The notes under the pieces are model-generated. The model had not been told where the DNA came from and made no database searches. It saw nothing but the letters and a program-made list of their open reading frames with translations. 64,000 bases of DNA, taken from contig NZ_JACBFY010000003.1 of assembly GCF_021401245.1 (NCBI RefSeq), positions 1 to 64,000 on the forward strand. Direction: 5' to 3'. How positions within the stretch are numbered: position 1 is the stretch's first letter; each line of letters starts with the position of its first letter. Source of the stretch: Pseudacidovorax sp. NFM-22 (GTDB taxonomy: Bacteria > Pseudomonadota > Gammaproteobacteria > Burkholderiales > Burkholderiaceae_C). This document shows, piece after piece, positions 33,961 to 42,717 of the stretch. The position numbers and the translations under genes are program-made.

Positions 33961-33975
33961 TTAACCAGCGGTTGA
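33961..33975. promoter_or_regulatory. Operator-like near-palindrome
   Basis: TTAACC-AGC-GGTTGA, a 6-bp inverted repeat with one mismatch and a 3-base AGC centre, lies nine bases upstream of the LysR start. The layout matches the palindrome ahead of the LysR gene at 16030, which also has an AGC centre. Confidence 0.35.
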
Positions 33976-34059
33976 TGGCGGGGCCGATTTGTCGATGGCA
34001 AGCGGGAGATGGGCTGCCTACGATCCCGGCACCAAGAAAAGAACACGGAGACATCGTGC

Positions 34060-35064
34060 ATGCCTGACCCCACCGCTGCTGCGCCGCATCGGCGCGCCTT
34101 CCTCGCCGGCGGCCTCGCGCTGGCCGCCTGCTCGCCCCGCTGGGCCTTCGCGCAGGGCTTCCCCATTGCGGGGCGCCCGATCCGCATCGTCATTCCAGCG
34201 CCACCGGGCGGGCCGGCCGACATCCTGGGTCGCGCACTCGGCGCCCACCTGAGTGCGCAACTGGACAACGTGCCCGTCATCGTGGAGAGCAAGCCGGGCG
34301 GCGCGAGCGTGCCCGCCGCACTGGCCGTGGCGCGTGCGCCGGCGGACGGCCACACGCTCTTCCTGGGCCTGAACACGACGCACACACAGGTGCCGCACAT
34401 GTTCTCCAAGCCGCCCTACGACCCGTTCAAGGACTTCACGCCCATCACGCAGATCTACCGCAACGGCGGCGCGCTGGTGGCCCATCCTTCGGTGCCGGCA
34501 AACGACCTCAAGTCGCTGATCCAGCTCAGCCGCGACGCGGCCCAGCCGGTGCCGGCCGGCTCGCCGGGGCCAGGCACCAACGGTCACCTCTACATCGAGA
34601 TGCTCAACCAGCAATACGGCGCGCGGCTGAACCATGTGCCCTACAAGGGCTCGGCCGATGCCATGCGCGATCTGCTGGGCGGCTTCATCCAGGTGCAGTT
34701 CGATTCGCCGACGACCTCGCTGCCGCACCTGCGCAGCGGCCGGCTCAAGGTGCTGGCGGTGACCGGGCCGACGCGCATCCGCGAACTGCCGGACGTGCAG
34801 ACGGGCCGCGAGCAGGGCTTTCCGGCGCTCGACGTCGCCGGCTGGATGGGCTTCTTCGGGCCGGCAGGCCTGCCGCCCGATGTGCTCGCCAGGCTCAATG
34901 CGGCGCTGGTCGCCGCGATCCGCGCGCCGGAGATCAAGGCCCAGTTCGAGCCGCTGGGCCTGGAGCTGACCGGCACCAGCGTCGAGGAATTCCGCCGCAT
35001 CGTCAGCGACGACTACCAGGCCTGGGGCCGCATCATCCGCCAGACGGGCGTGCGGCTGGATTGA
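34060..35064 (+). CDS. Bug/TctC-type periplasmic substrate-binding protein (5)
   Basis: A 334-residue Bug protein with a Tat-like leader (HRRAFLAGGLALAACSPRWAFA). Mature start GFPIAGRPIRIVIPAPPGGPAD has a small insertion relative to the usual YPxKP opening. The HVPYKGSADAMRDLLGGFIQ loop is standard. The CGGAG upstream supports the ATG at 34060. It is followed 16 bases later by an NTF2-like enzyme gene and diverges from its probable LysR regulator. Confidence 0.93.
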   Translation: MPDPTAAAPHRRAFLAGGLALAACSPRWAFAQGFPIAGRPIRIVIPAPPGGPADILGRALGAHLSAQLDNVPVIVESKPGGASVPAALAVARAPADGHTLFLGLNTTHTQVPHMFSKPPYDPFKDFTPITQIYRNGGALVAHPSVPANDLKSLIQLSRDAAQPVPAGSPGPGTNGHLYIEMLNQQYGARLNHVPYKGSADAMRDLLGGFIQVQFDSPTTSLPHLRSGRLKVLAVTGPTRIRELPDVQTGREQGFPALDVAGWMGFFGPAGLPPDVLARLNAALVAAIRAPEIKAQFEPLGLELTGTSVEEFRRIVSDDYQAWGRIIRQTGVRLD

Positions 35065-35080
35065 CTTTCGAACCGACCCT

Positions 35081-35767
35081 ATGACGCATTCCGTGAACCA
35101 AGACCTCGAAGCCCTGCAACGCCGCATCGACCTGCTGGAGCGGCGCATCGCCCGCGCCGAAGACACCGAAGCCATCGAGCGCCTCACCCGCATGTACGGC
35201 TACTACCTCGACAAGGCGCTGTGGTCCGAGATCATCGACCTGTTCACCGAGGACTGCAGCGTGGAGATCTCGGCGCTGGGCGTGTACGTGGGACGCGACC
35301 GTGCTGCGCAGCTGTTCCGCGACATCCTGGGCAAGGGCCCCGCCATGAGCGACGAGAACGGACTGGTGTGGGGGCGCCTGTACAACCACCTGATCGTGCA
35401 GGGCATCGTGCACCTGGACGAGGACGGGCTGGGTGCCAGCGGCCGCTGGCGCTGCTTCATGCAGATCGCCGAGTTCGGCGCCAAGGCGACCTGGGGCGAA
35501 GGTCCCTACGAAATCCGCTATCGCAAGGAAGGCGGCGTGTGGAAGCTGCACCGGCTGCACTTCTACCGCACCTACCACACGCCCTTCGACGAAGGCTGGG
35601 CGAAGGCGCGCTCGCCGCAGGGCGACCTGCGCCTGCGGCACCAGCCCGACCTGCCGCCCTCGGTGGACTACGAGCCCTATCCGGCCGCCTTCGTGCCGCG
35701 CTTCCATTACGCGAACCCGGTGTCGGGCAGCCGGGCCTACACGCGGGACGACATCGAGGCCGTGTGA
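35081..35767 (+). CDS. NTF2-like (SnoaL-type) protein
   Basis: A 228-residue protein starting with a short coiled coil (DLEALQRRIDLLERRIARAED) and continuing as a cone-shaped NTF2-like barrel: RMYGYYLDKALWSEIIDLFTED, a central HL..GR..RCFMQ region and YEIRYRKEGGVWKLHRLHFYR. The fold serves dehydratases, isomerases and ring hydroxylase beta subunits; the C-terminal 60 Pro/Tyr-rich residues are an extension. No catalytic dyad is certain. It is co-transcribed with the Bug gene, so it probably acts on the imported compound. Confidence 0.82.
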   Translation: MTHSVNQDLEALQRRIDLLERRIARAEDTEAIERLTRMYGYYLDKALWSEIIDLFTEDCSVEISALGVYVGRDRAAQLFRDILGKGPAMSDENGLVWGRLYNHLIVQGIVHLDEDGLGASGRWRCFMQIAEFGAKATWGEGPYEIRYRKEGGVWKLHRLHFYRTYHTPFDEGWAKARSPQGDLRLRHQPDLPPSVDYEPYPAAFVPRFHYANPVSGSRAYTRDDIEAV

Positions 35768-35790
35768 ACGACGCAGCGCGGCGTCTCGAC

Positions 35791-35861
35791 CGCCCTTCGG
35801 GCGCGCGTGCCTCGACAGGTCAGACCCTCTGCCAGCGTGGCGCCGGCGCCATGGCGGCGCC
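35791..35861. terminator. Hairpins between convergent genes
   Basis: Two hairpins sit in the 93-base gap: CGCCC-TTC-GGGCG at 35791-35803 and GGCGCC-ATGGC-GGCGCC at 35845-35861, the latter touching the stop codon of the minus-strand gene. They could end transcription from both sides, although T-runs are missing. Confidence 0.3.
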
Positions 35862-37495
35862 TACAGCAGGTCTTCGCTGACGAAGGGGAAGAGCAGGCGC
35901 AACTGCAGGCGCGTTCCCAGGCCGACGTCCGGCTCCTCGTCATGGACCCTCTCGACGCCGTTGGTCGTGCCCACCCATTGCAGCCGATCGCCCGGTTCGG
36001 CCAGGCGAAGGTGGTAGCTGCCCAGGTTGCGCGCGCCGTCGATGAGGTCGCTGAGGTTCCTGGCCAGGGCGGTGGAGTCGACGAACAGGCCCAACTCCGT
36101 GTTCAAGCGCGAGGATCGCAGGTCCATGTTCATGGAGCCGACGAAGCTCTTGCGACCGTCGATGACCAGCAGCTTTGCGTGGGACCGGCCCACCGCGTTG
36201 CGCAGCAGCGCGGCGGTCATGCCGCCGGGCGTGCCGGGCGCGGCCGGGCGGGCGGCCCGGTCGTCGATGCCGGTCGTGCGCATGGCGAGTTGCTTGAGTC
36301 CGGTGGCGTCGACCTCGTCGATCTCCACGCCGAGCTTGAGCATCGGCACCCGGTACCTGGCGTAGGCCGCACTCGCGAGCGGTTCGTCGTTGGAGGACAG
36401 CGAATTCGTGAGCAGGGAGATGCGCCGCCCCGATTGCCGCAGTTCGGACAGCAGGGTCAGCCCGCGGTCGCCCGGAATGAAATAGGGCGTGCACAGCGCG
36501 ATGTCGGAGCGGGCCGCCCGCATGGCCTCGATCACATGGGCCGTGACCGTGCTCGGGTCGTCGCCGCGCTGCGCGCGCCCGGTGGCCTTGGCCGGGTCAT
36601 CGGCCACGACCTCCACCTCGCCGTGGAGCATCTTGAGCGGCCCGGGCTGCGCAAGGTCGGCGGAAAGCGGCAGGTAGCCCATGAGGTCGGGCACCGTCGG
36701 GGGCAGGTCTGGATAGGACGTCTCGGTCCCGGCGACCAGGCTCTCGAACGACGCCTGCAGCGCCTGCGCCGAGTCCGGGCTGCGCTCGATCTCATGCAGC
36801 GGGTAGACCTGCGGGCTGTTCCAGTAGGTGTCGAAGATGGCCTGCATCTTCGGCACGGCCGCGCCGGCGACGAGCAGGTCGAAGTCGAGGAAGTTGCCTT
36901 CCTTGTCGTGGAAGAAGTATTCGTTGGCGATGTTCCGTCCACCCGCCACGGCGAAGGCGCCGTCGGCAATGAACATCTTGTTGTGCATCCGATGGTTCAG
37001 CCGGCTGAAGTCGAACAGCGACAGGGCCCAGCGCGCCACCGTCGACGACCGCCCCGCGGGAAAGGGGTTGAACAGCCGCACCTGCACATGGGGATAGGCG
37101 GCCAGGGCCAGCAGCATCGTGTCGCTGGTGGCCGTGTACATGTCGTCCACCAGCACCCGGACCCGCACGCCGCGCAGCGCTGCGTCCTTCACGGCGCGCA
37201 ACAGCGTGCGCCCGGTCTCGTCGTTCTGGAGCAGGTAGTACTGCAGGTCCAGCGAGCTTTGCGCGTTGCGCGCCAGGGCCAGCCGTGCATCCATCGAATA
37301 CGCGCTCAGCGGCAATGGCCGGAAGGCCGAGGCTTGTCCTGGCACCACGCTCTGGTCGGCCCTGCGGCCCAGGGCAGTGGCACTGCTGGCGGCGATCGCG
37401 GTGTCGACACCGCGATCCTGCGACGGAGGCGGCAGTGATGCGCAGCCGACGAGCAGCGAGATCCATGCCGTCATGAACAATGATCGCCAGGACAT
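35861..37495 (-). CDS. Phospholipase D-like lipoprotein (cardiolipin synthase C type)
   Basis: A 544-residue protein with lipobox LLVGC (Cys18) and two complete HKD motifs: His171-Lys173-Asp178 (HNKMFIADG) and His439-Lys441-Asp446 (HAKLLVIDG), each followed by the Gly-Gly/Ser and Asn residues of the family (VAGGRN, VGSMNMD). Length and arrangement match ClsC-like PLD proteins, which move phosphatidyl groups at the envelope. The gene is not linked to the catabolic operons by distance or direction. The start at 37495 is eleven bases from a small inverted repeat. Confidence 0.92.
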   Translation of the reverse strand: MSWRSLFMTAWISLLVGCASLPPPSQDRGVDTAIAASSATALGRRADQSVVPGQASAFRPLPLSAYSMDARLALARNAQSSLDLQYYLLQNDETGRTLLRAVKDAALRGVRVRVLVDDMYTATSDTMLLALAAYPHVQVRLFNPFPAGRSSTVARWALSLFDFSRLNHRMHNKMFIADGAFAVAGGRNIANEYFFHDKEGNFLDFDLLVAGAAVPKMQAIFDTYWNSPQVYPLHEIERSPDSAQALQASFESLVAGTETSYPDLPPTVPDLMGYLPLSADLAQPGPLKMLHGEVEVVADDPAKATGRAQRGDDPSTVTAHVIEAMRAARSDIALCTPYFIPGDRGLTLLSELRQSGRRISLLTNSLSSNDEPLASAAYARYRVPMLKLGVEIDEVDATGLKQLAMRTTGIDDRAARPAAPGTPGGMTAALLRNAVGRSHAKLLVIDGRKSFVGSMNMDLRSSRLNTELGLFVDSTALARNLSDLIDGARNLGSYHLRLAEPGDRLQWVGTTNGVERVHDEEPDVGLGTRLQLRLLFPFVSEDLL

Positions 37496-37505
37496 GTTGA
37501 GCCTT

Positions 37506-37527
37506 GGAATTGGACTTTGACAATTCC
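37506..37527. promoter_or_regulatory. Inverted repeat ahead of the phospholipase gene
   Basis: GGAATTG and CAATTCC flank an 8-base centre, ending eleven bases upstream of the phospholipase ATG. It may be an operator or leader hairpin; its AT-rich arms stand out in this GC-rich DNA. Confidence 0.3.
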
Positions 37528-37584
37528 GGCGCAGCGTACTGCAACGTCGTCGACGCGTGTCGCCCAGCGCGTCGTCGCTAGGGA

Positions 37585-37661
37585 TGGCCTGCCCGGAGGG
37601 GCTCGAACCCCCGACCTGCTGCTTAGAAGGCAGCTGCTCTATCCAGTTGAGCTACGGGCAG
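37585..37661 (-). tRNA. tRNA-Arg (anticodon TCT)
   Basis: A 77-base tRNA on the minus strand with encoded CCA. Acceptor stem CTGCCCG/CGGGCAG, D-arm TAGCTCAACTGGATAGAGC, anticodon stem GCTGC/GCAGC around CTTCTAA with anticodon TCT, and T-arm GGGGGTTCGAGCCCC. It reads AGA codons. The gene lies between the phospholipase gene and a small membrane protein gene; no integrase or direct repeat of its 3' end was seen in the window. Confidence 0.96.
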
Positions 37662-37801
37662 TGAAGAAGGGCAGCGCGTCCACCGCGAATCACCTGCGGG
37701 AGGCGGGGGCGGCCGGCTGAGGCGAAGCCGCGCATTCTAGTGGCAGGGCGCGCCGCGCTCGAGGGCTGGCGCCCGATCCACCTCGCCTTGCTGGCGAGCG
37801 T

Positions 37802-37912
37802 TCATGCGATGCGCACGACGATCACCACCACCAGACAGACGGCAAGCACGGCCAGGATCGTCTTGCCGATGCGGTCTGCCCTCCGCCGAGCCGCGTACTG
37901 CTTGTGGTCCAT
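37802..37912 (-). CDS. 36-residue single-pass membrane protein
   Basis: A short frame encoding MDHKQYAARRRADRIGKT followed by a hydrophobic helix of about 16 residues (ILAVLAVCLVVVIVVR). Positive residues before the helix predict the N-terminus inside. GAGAGGA lies about ten bases before the ATG at 37912. It sits upstream of tRNA-Arg on the same strand. No family is recognised; the coding call rests on the ribosome binding site and the clean topology. Confidence 0.5.
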   Translation of the reverse strand: MDHKQYAARRRADRIGKTILAVLAVCLVVVIVVRIA

Positions 37913-38101
37913 GACGCAAATGTCCTCTCGCGATGTGACAGGGGTCTGACGCAGGATGGAGCGCAACGGGCCTCGGGCCCTCCGCCCGGTCGCCTGGCTC
38001 CGCGCCGAAGCGATCTTCGTGCCAGCCCGGGTCGCCGTGGTGCGGCAAGAGGCCGGCGTTTGCCCTCCTGCAAACCGCCCGGATTCTAAGGACACAATTT
38101 G

Positions 38102-39094
38102 TCACGATGTCGAAGTTCTTCGTAAGCGCGGGGTCTGGGACCGGCCAGACCGTGGCGGGCTCGCCACGCGGCGCAGGGCATCGGCAAAGGCGGTAAGGAT
38201 GGCCGGACGCGGCAGGCCGTCCCGCCGCAGGAAGAGCCCGAAGGAAGGCAGCGGCACGCGGGGCGTGACGTCCACGTGGCGCACGCCGCCGCGCGCCAGT
38301 TCGTCGGTGGCGTGTTCGCGCCGCACGGCGCACAGCAAGGCCGGATCCGCGCGCAGCAGCGCCCCGATGGTCACGGAGGACATGACCTCGATCACCGGCG
38401 CAGGCGGCACGGCGGCGTCGTTGAGAAAGGCCGTCATGAACGCCTGCCGCACCAGCGTGTCGCGCGGCGGCACCATCCATGGCGCATCGCGCAGATCGGC
38501 CCAGCGCAACGGCCCCTTGCCGGCGCGCGGCGCCGGGCCGGCCGTGAGCACGCACAGCTCGTCCTCCAGCATCAGCACCGGCTCCAGCCGGGGCGTGACG
38601 TCGCTGGCCAGCAGCTCTGGCGTGACCGCGCCGAACACGCAGTCCAGTTCGCCCGCCAGGAGGCGCTGGATCAGTTCGTGCACCCGCCCTTCGCGAATCT
38701 GCACGACGGCGCCGGGCAGCCGTTGGCGCAAGTCGGCCACCGCGGCGGGCACGGCGGCGGTCACCGACGGCGCACCCAGGCGCAGCAGGGCGACCGCGCC
38801 GCTTTTCAGTGCCGCCACCTCCTCGGTGGCGCGCTCCAGTTCATGGAGCACGGCCCGCGCGCGGTAGGCGGCGCTCGCGCCCAGCGCATTGGGCTGCATG
38901 CCCTGGTGGCTTCGCTCGAAGAGGCGGGCGTCGAAGCAGGCTTCGATCTCGCCCAGCATCTTGCTCAGTGCCGGCTGGCTCAGGTGCAGGCGGGCGGCCG
39001 CCCCGCGCATGGTGGCGGTCTCGCTCAGCGCGACCAGCAGTTCGAGGTGGCGCAGGCGCAGCTTGCGCACGAGGTGGTCGGTCCGGCTGTCCAT
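38102..39094 (-). CDS. LysR-family transcriptional regulator (CoA-transferase module)
   Basis: A 330-residue LysR protein: HTH KLRLRHLELLVALSETATMRGAAARLHLSQPALSKML and an effector domain (LLRLGAPSVTAAVPAAV, ELDCVFGAVTPELLAS). The last 20 residues (Arg/Ser/Thr-rich) exceed the usual end. Divergent from the CoA-transferase operon at 39182 with a strong palindrome between them, so it is very likely the operon regulator. It is related in style to the LysR proteins at 33010 and 46750. Confidence 0.92.
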   Translation of the reverse strand: MDSRTDHLVRKLRLRHLELLVALSETATMRGAAARLHLSQPALSKMLGEIEACFDARLFERSHQGMQPNALGASAAYRARAVLHELERATEEVAALKSGAVALLRLGAPSVTAAVPAAVADLRQRLPGAVVQIREGRVHELIQRLLAGELDCVFGAVTPELLASDVTPRLEPVLMLEDELCVLTAGPAPRAGKGPLRWADLRDAPWMVPPRDTLVRQAFMTAFLNDAAVPPAPVIEVMSSVTIGALLRADPALLCAVRREHATDELARGGVRHVDVTPRVPLPSFGLFLRRDGLPRPAILTAFADALRRVASPPRSGRSQTPRLRRTSTS

Positions 39095-39135
39095 GGGGGT
39101 GGCTGGCGATAGCGCCTGGTGATCACGACCTCACG

Positions 39136-39155
39136 ATTATTGAATTTTCAAGAAT
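39136..39155. promoter_or_regulatory. Operator-like palindrome before the CoA-transferase operon
   Basis: ATTATTGAATTTTCAAGAAT contains a perfect TTGAA-TT-TTCAA palindrome with three more matched bases outside one mismatch. It lies 41 bases from the LysR start and 26 bases from the CoA-transferase start, and is markedly AT-rich. A related 20-mer (14 of 20 identical) lies before the LysR gene at 46750. Confidence 0.5.
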
Positions 39156-39181
39156 GGCCGCCGCCGGTAACTTCGCGCTCC

Positions 39182-40426
39182 ATGAGCTTCCAAGAGACAG
39201 AGACAGTCCGCGCCGCCGCGCCACTCGAGGGCGTGCGCGTGATCGACATGGGCCAGTACATCGCCGGTCCCGGCGCCGCCATGGTGCTGGCCGAGCTGGG
39301 CGCCCAGGTCATCAAGATCGAGCCGCTGGCCGGCGACCAGGCGCGCCACATCGGGCGCTACGGCGAATCGATGCTGCGCGCCTACAGCCGCGGCAAGCAG
39401 TCCATCGCGCTGGACCTCAAGCGCGACGAGGGCCGCGCCGTGGCCTGGCGGCTGATCGGCGCCAGCGACGTGCTGGTGCAGAACCTGCGCCCGGGCGCCG
39501 TGGAGGCGCTGGGCTTTGGCCCCGATGCGGTGCGCGCACGCCATCCGCGTCTGGTGTACCTGTCGATCTCCGGCTTCGGCATGCAGGGCCCGTCGCGCGG
39601 ACGGCCCGGCTACGACATCGCGGCCCAGGCGGAGAGCGGGCTGATGTCCGTCACCGGCGAACCCGACCGCCTGCCGCAGAAGGTGGGCGTGCCCATCGTC
39701 GATGCGGCGGCGGCGCACCTGGGCGCGCAGGCCGTGCTGGCCGCGCTCTACGGGCGGGAGCGCAGCGGGCAGGGCGCCACGGTGCGCACCTCGCTGCTGG
39801 AAGTGGCGCTGCACCTGCAGGCCACCACCTGGAGCGACTACCTGGGCGGCGCGCCCGAGCCCACGCGCATCGGCGACGGCCAGCCCCACAACGCGCCGGC
39901 CGCCGAGGTGGTGCCCACGCGCGACGGCCACATCGTGCTCTCGGCCTATGCCGACGAGCACTGGGCGCGCTTCTGCCGCGTGGTGGGCCGCGAGGCCCTC
40001 GTCGACGACCCGCGCTTCTGCAGCAATGCGCAACGCGTGCGCCACCGCGATGAACTGCGCACGGTGCTGCGCGAGTGCCTGTCCGCCTTCAGCAGCGAGG
40101 AATGCGTGGCCCTGCTCAGTCGCAACCAGATCGTGGTGGGCGCCGTACGCAGCTACAGCCAGGTGCTGCAGAGCGCCGACGTGCAGGCCAGCGGCATGCT
40201 GGTCGAGGCGGTGGCCGCCGATGGCAGCCGCTACACCACGCTGGCCTTGCCCTACACGCTGGACGCCGCCCCGCGCGCCGCCCCGCCCGCGGCGCCGGCC
40301 GTGGGCGCCGACACCGATGCCGTGCTGGCCGACCTCGGCTTCTCGCCCGAGCAGATCGACGCCCTGCGCCGCGACGGCGTCGTCGGCGGATGCCGCAAGA
40401 ACAACGAGACGGAGACGACCCGATGA
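39182..40426 (+). CDS. Family III CoA-transferase (CaiB/BaiF)
   Basis: A 414-residue CoA-transferase. The Rossmann-like start (GVRVIDMGQYIAGPGAAMVLAELGAQVIKIE), DLKRDEGRAVAWRL, VLVQNLRPGAVE and the catalytic aspartate region (Asp174 in GVPIVDAAAA) are present. Such enzymes move CoA between acids such as oxalate, succinate or carnitine through an aspartyl-CoA intermediate. First gene of an operon with a DUF1254/DUF1214 protein (ATGA overlap), a Bug protein and an esterase; it probably activates the acid that the Bug protein delivers. Confidence 0.92.
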   Translation: MSFQETETVRAAAPLEGVRVIDMGQYIAGPGAAMVLAELGAQVIKIEPLAGDQARHIGRYGESMLRAYSRGKQSIALDLKRDEGRAVAWRLIGASDVLVQNLRPGAVEALGFGPDAVRARHPRLVYLSISGFGMQGPSRGRPGYDIAAQAESGLMSVTGEPDRLPQKVGVPIVDAAAAHLGAQAVLAALYGRERSGQGATVRTSLLEVALHLQATTWSDYLGGAPEPTRIGDGQPHNAPAAEVVPTRDGHIVLSAYADEHWARFCRVVGREALVDDPRFCSNAQRVRHRDELRTVLRECLSAFSSEECVALLSRNQIVVGAVRSYSQVLQSADVQASGMLVEAVAADGSRYTTLALPYTLDAAPRAAPPAAPAVGADTDAVLADLGFSPEQIDALRRDGVVGGCRKNNETETTR

Positions 40427-41691
40427 GCCCTGACACCCACCTTGTCCGTCCGGACGCCGCGCAGCAGGCGGTGATCCAGACCCTGCCGCTGTTCGAGATG
40501 ATGCGCATGCGTGCCGCGACCACCGCCCGGCGTCATCCGCAGCTCGGCTTCGCGGCGCCCGAGCGCGACTCGCACTGGCGCTGGGTCAACCAGTTCACCC
40601 ACACCCACCGCCGCCTCGGCCCGCAGGACAAGGAGGTGGTCAGCCCCAACAACGACACCGTCTACAGCAATGCCTGGCTGGACCTGTCCGATGGACCGGT
40701 GCTGATCGAGTCACCCGACATGGGCGAGCGCTACTGGACGCTGGGCCTGCTCGATGCCTGGACCAATCCCTTCGCCTACGTGGGCCGCCGCACCACCGGC
40801 AACCGGCCGCAGCGCACACTGGTGCACGGCCCGGGCTGGCAGGGCAGGGTGCCGCCGGAGGTGACGCAGGTCATCGCCGCCCCGGGCCACGACGTCTGGC
40901 TCATCGGGCGCATCCTGGTGGAGGACGACGGGCCGGACGCGCAGCAGGTGCGGCGTTTGCAGGCCGCCCTGCGCATGCAGCGGCTGGACGGCAGCGACGC
41001 CGCGATGCGCGTCGACACGGGCATCGACGGCCGCGACACCCGCGCGCCCGACGTCGCCACCTACCGGCGCGTGGTGGATGCCGCGCTGGCCGGCAACCCG
41101 CCGCCGGAGGGCGAGGCGCTGGCATGGCCGCTGGCGCCCGAGGCCCTGGCCGTCGCGCTGCCGGCGGTGTACGAGCACCTGCGCATCGCCGGCCAGCCGC
41201 ACGACCTCGGCGGCGGCTGGGCCATTCCGGTGCTGGTGCGCACGCACTGGGGCGACGACCTGCTCACCCGCGCTCGCATCGCGCGCAACTTCATCGGCGC
41301 GCTGGGCATGGACGAGGCGATGTACCCCACCGCCGAGGTGGGCGCCGACGGCGCCGTGCTCGACGGCGCCCAGCGCTACGAACTGCGCTTCGCCCCCGGC
41401 CGCGGGCCGCAGGTGGGCGCCTTCTGGTCGCTCACGATGTACCGCCGCAGCGACTGCCTGTTCGTGGCCAATCCCATCGACCGCTATTCCATCGGCGACC
41501 GCACGCCGGGCCTGGTGCACGACCCCGACGGCAGCCTGGCGATCCGCCTGCAGGCCGAGGACCCGGGGCCGGGGTTCAATTGGCTGCCGGCGCCGGCCGG
41601 CGAGCCCTTCTACGTGGTGCTGCGCCTCTACCAGCCCCAGGAGGCGCACCTGGCGCTGCGCTTCGACTACCCGCCGATCCGGCGGCTCTGA
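40423..41691 (+). CDS. DUF1254/DUF1214 domain protein
   Basis: A 422-residue protein. N-terminal DUF1254 features are NQFTHTHRRLGPQDKEVVSPNNDTVYSNAWLDLSDGP shortened here to its HTHRRLGPQ and PNNDTVYSNAWLDL marks; C-terminal DUF1214 features are FWSLTMYRRSDCLFVANPID, YSIGDRTPGL and FNWLPAPAGEPFYVVLRLY. It lacks a visible signal peptide, whereas many family members are exported. The molecular function of the family is not established to my knowledge. Coupled to the CoA-transferase gene by an ATGA overlap and followed by a Bug gene, so it is probably a pathway component. Confidence 0.85.
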   Translation: MSPDTHLVRPDAAQQAVIQTLPLFEMMRMRAATTARRHPQLGFAAPERDSHWRWVNQFTHTHRRLGPQDKEVVSPNNDTVYSNAWLDLSDGPVLIESPDMGERYWTLGLLDAWTNPFAYVGRRTTGNRPQRTLVHGPGWQGRVPPEVTQVIAAPGHDVWLIGRILVEDDGPDAQQVRRLQAALRMQRLDGSDAAMRVDTGIDGRDTRAPDVATYRRVVDAALAGNPPPEGEALAWPLAPEALAVALPAVYEHLRIAGQPHDLGGGWAIPVLVRTHWGDDLLTRARIARNFIGALGMDEAMYPTAEVGADGAVLDGAQRYELRFAPGRGPQVGAFWSLTMYRRSDCLFVANPIDRYSIGDRTPGLVHDPDGSLAIRLQAEDPGPGFNWLPAPAGEPFYVVLRLYQPQEAHLALRFDYPPIRRL

Positions 41692-41727
41692 GCGACCCGA
41701 CGACAAAGCAAGAACGGAGACAAAGAC

Positions 41728-42717
41728 ATGCGCAAGACCCTTCCCCGCCGCCACTTCCTGGCCACCGCCGCTGCCGGCCTGGCGCTGCCCTGGCAGCTCG
41801 ACGCCGCCGCGGCCGACGCCTGGCCGGCCCGGGCCATCCGGCTCGTCGCGCCCTACGGGGCGGGCGGCTCCAACGACATCCTCACGCGGGTGCTGGGCGA
41901 CTTCCTCGGCCGCCGCCTCGGCCAGAGCGTGGTGGTGGAGAACAAGGCGGGCGCCGGCACGCGCATCGCCAACGACTACGTGGCCAAGGCCGCGCCCGAC
42001 GGCTACACGCTGCTGCATGCCGCCGCGCCCATCGCCATCGGCGAGGCGCTCTACAAGGACCTGCCCTACGACGTGCACAAGAGCTTCGCCGCCATCGGCA
42101 GCACGGCCATCGCGCCGCTCTTCCTGGTGGTGAATGCGCAGGCGCCGTACAAGACGTTGGCGGAGTTCGTGCAGTACGCCAAGGCCAACCCCAAGGGCGC
42201 AACCTTCGGTTCGCCCGGCGCGGGTTCGGCGCCGCACCTGACGGCCGAACTGCTGCTGCGTGCGGCCGGCGCCAAGGGCATCGTGGTGCAGTACCGCGGC
42301 GATGCGCCGGCCTACACCGAGCTGCTGGCGGGGCGCATCGATGCGACGCTCACCGCCATTTCCACGGCGGTGCCGCACATCCAGGCCGGCAAGCTGCGTG
42401 TGCTGGGCGTGGCCAACGAGACGCGCACGCCGCTCTACCCCGACGCGCCCACGCTGCGCGAGCAGGGCCTGGCGCAGGTGGTGGGCTATGGCTGGTACGG
42501 CCTGCTGGCACCGGCCGGCACGCCGGCGCCGGTGGTTGAGCGGCTCAATGCCGAGATCAATGCCGCCATCGCCGACGCCGAGGTGCGGCGCAAGGCCGAG
42601 GCCGCGGGGCTGGAACTGCGCGGCGGCACGGCCGAGGCCTTCAGCGCCTTCATCGGCACCGAGACGCGCAAGTGGGCGCAGATCATCAAGGCCGCCAACA
42701 TCACGGCCGAATCATGA
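41728..42717 (+). CDS. Bug/TctC-type periplasmic substrate-binding protein (6)
   Basis: A 329-residue Bug protein with a Tat-like leader (LPRRHFLATAAAGLALPW), opening WPARAIRLVAPYGAGGSND, then NKAGAGTRIANDYVAKAAPD. The ligand loop reads VQYRGDAPAYTELLAGRID, replacing the common PYKGS by QYRGD, so ligand contacts may differ. Its stop overlaps the esterase ATG. GGAGACA lies upstream of its own start. Confidence 0.93.
   Translation: MRKTLPRRHFLATAAAGLALPWQLDAAAADAWPARAIRLVAPYGAGGSNDILTRVLGDFLGRRLGQSVVVENKAGAGTRIANDYVAKAAPDGYTLLHAAAPIAIGEALYKDLPYDVHKSFAAIGSTAIAPLFLVVNAQAPYKTLAEFVQYAKANPKGATFGSPGAGSAPHLTAELLLRAAGAKGIVVQYRGDAPAYTELLAGRIDATLTAISTAVPHIQAGKLRVLGVANETRTPLYPDAPTLREQGLAQVVGYGWYGLLAPAGTPAPVVERLNAEINAAIADAEVRRKAEAAGLELRGGTAEAFSAFIGTETRKWAQIIKAANITAES

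Noticed and set aside
37585-37661. tRNA-Arg as an attachment site of an integrated element
   Set aside because: No integrase gene and no direct repeat of the tRNA 3' end were seen in the window.
37517-37720. A 67-codon plus-strand frame across the tRNA gene
   Set aside because: It overlaps tRNA-Arg completely on the other strand.
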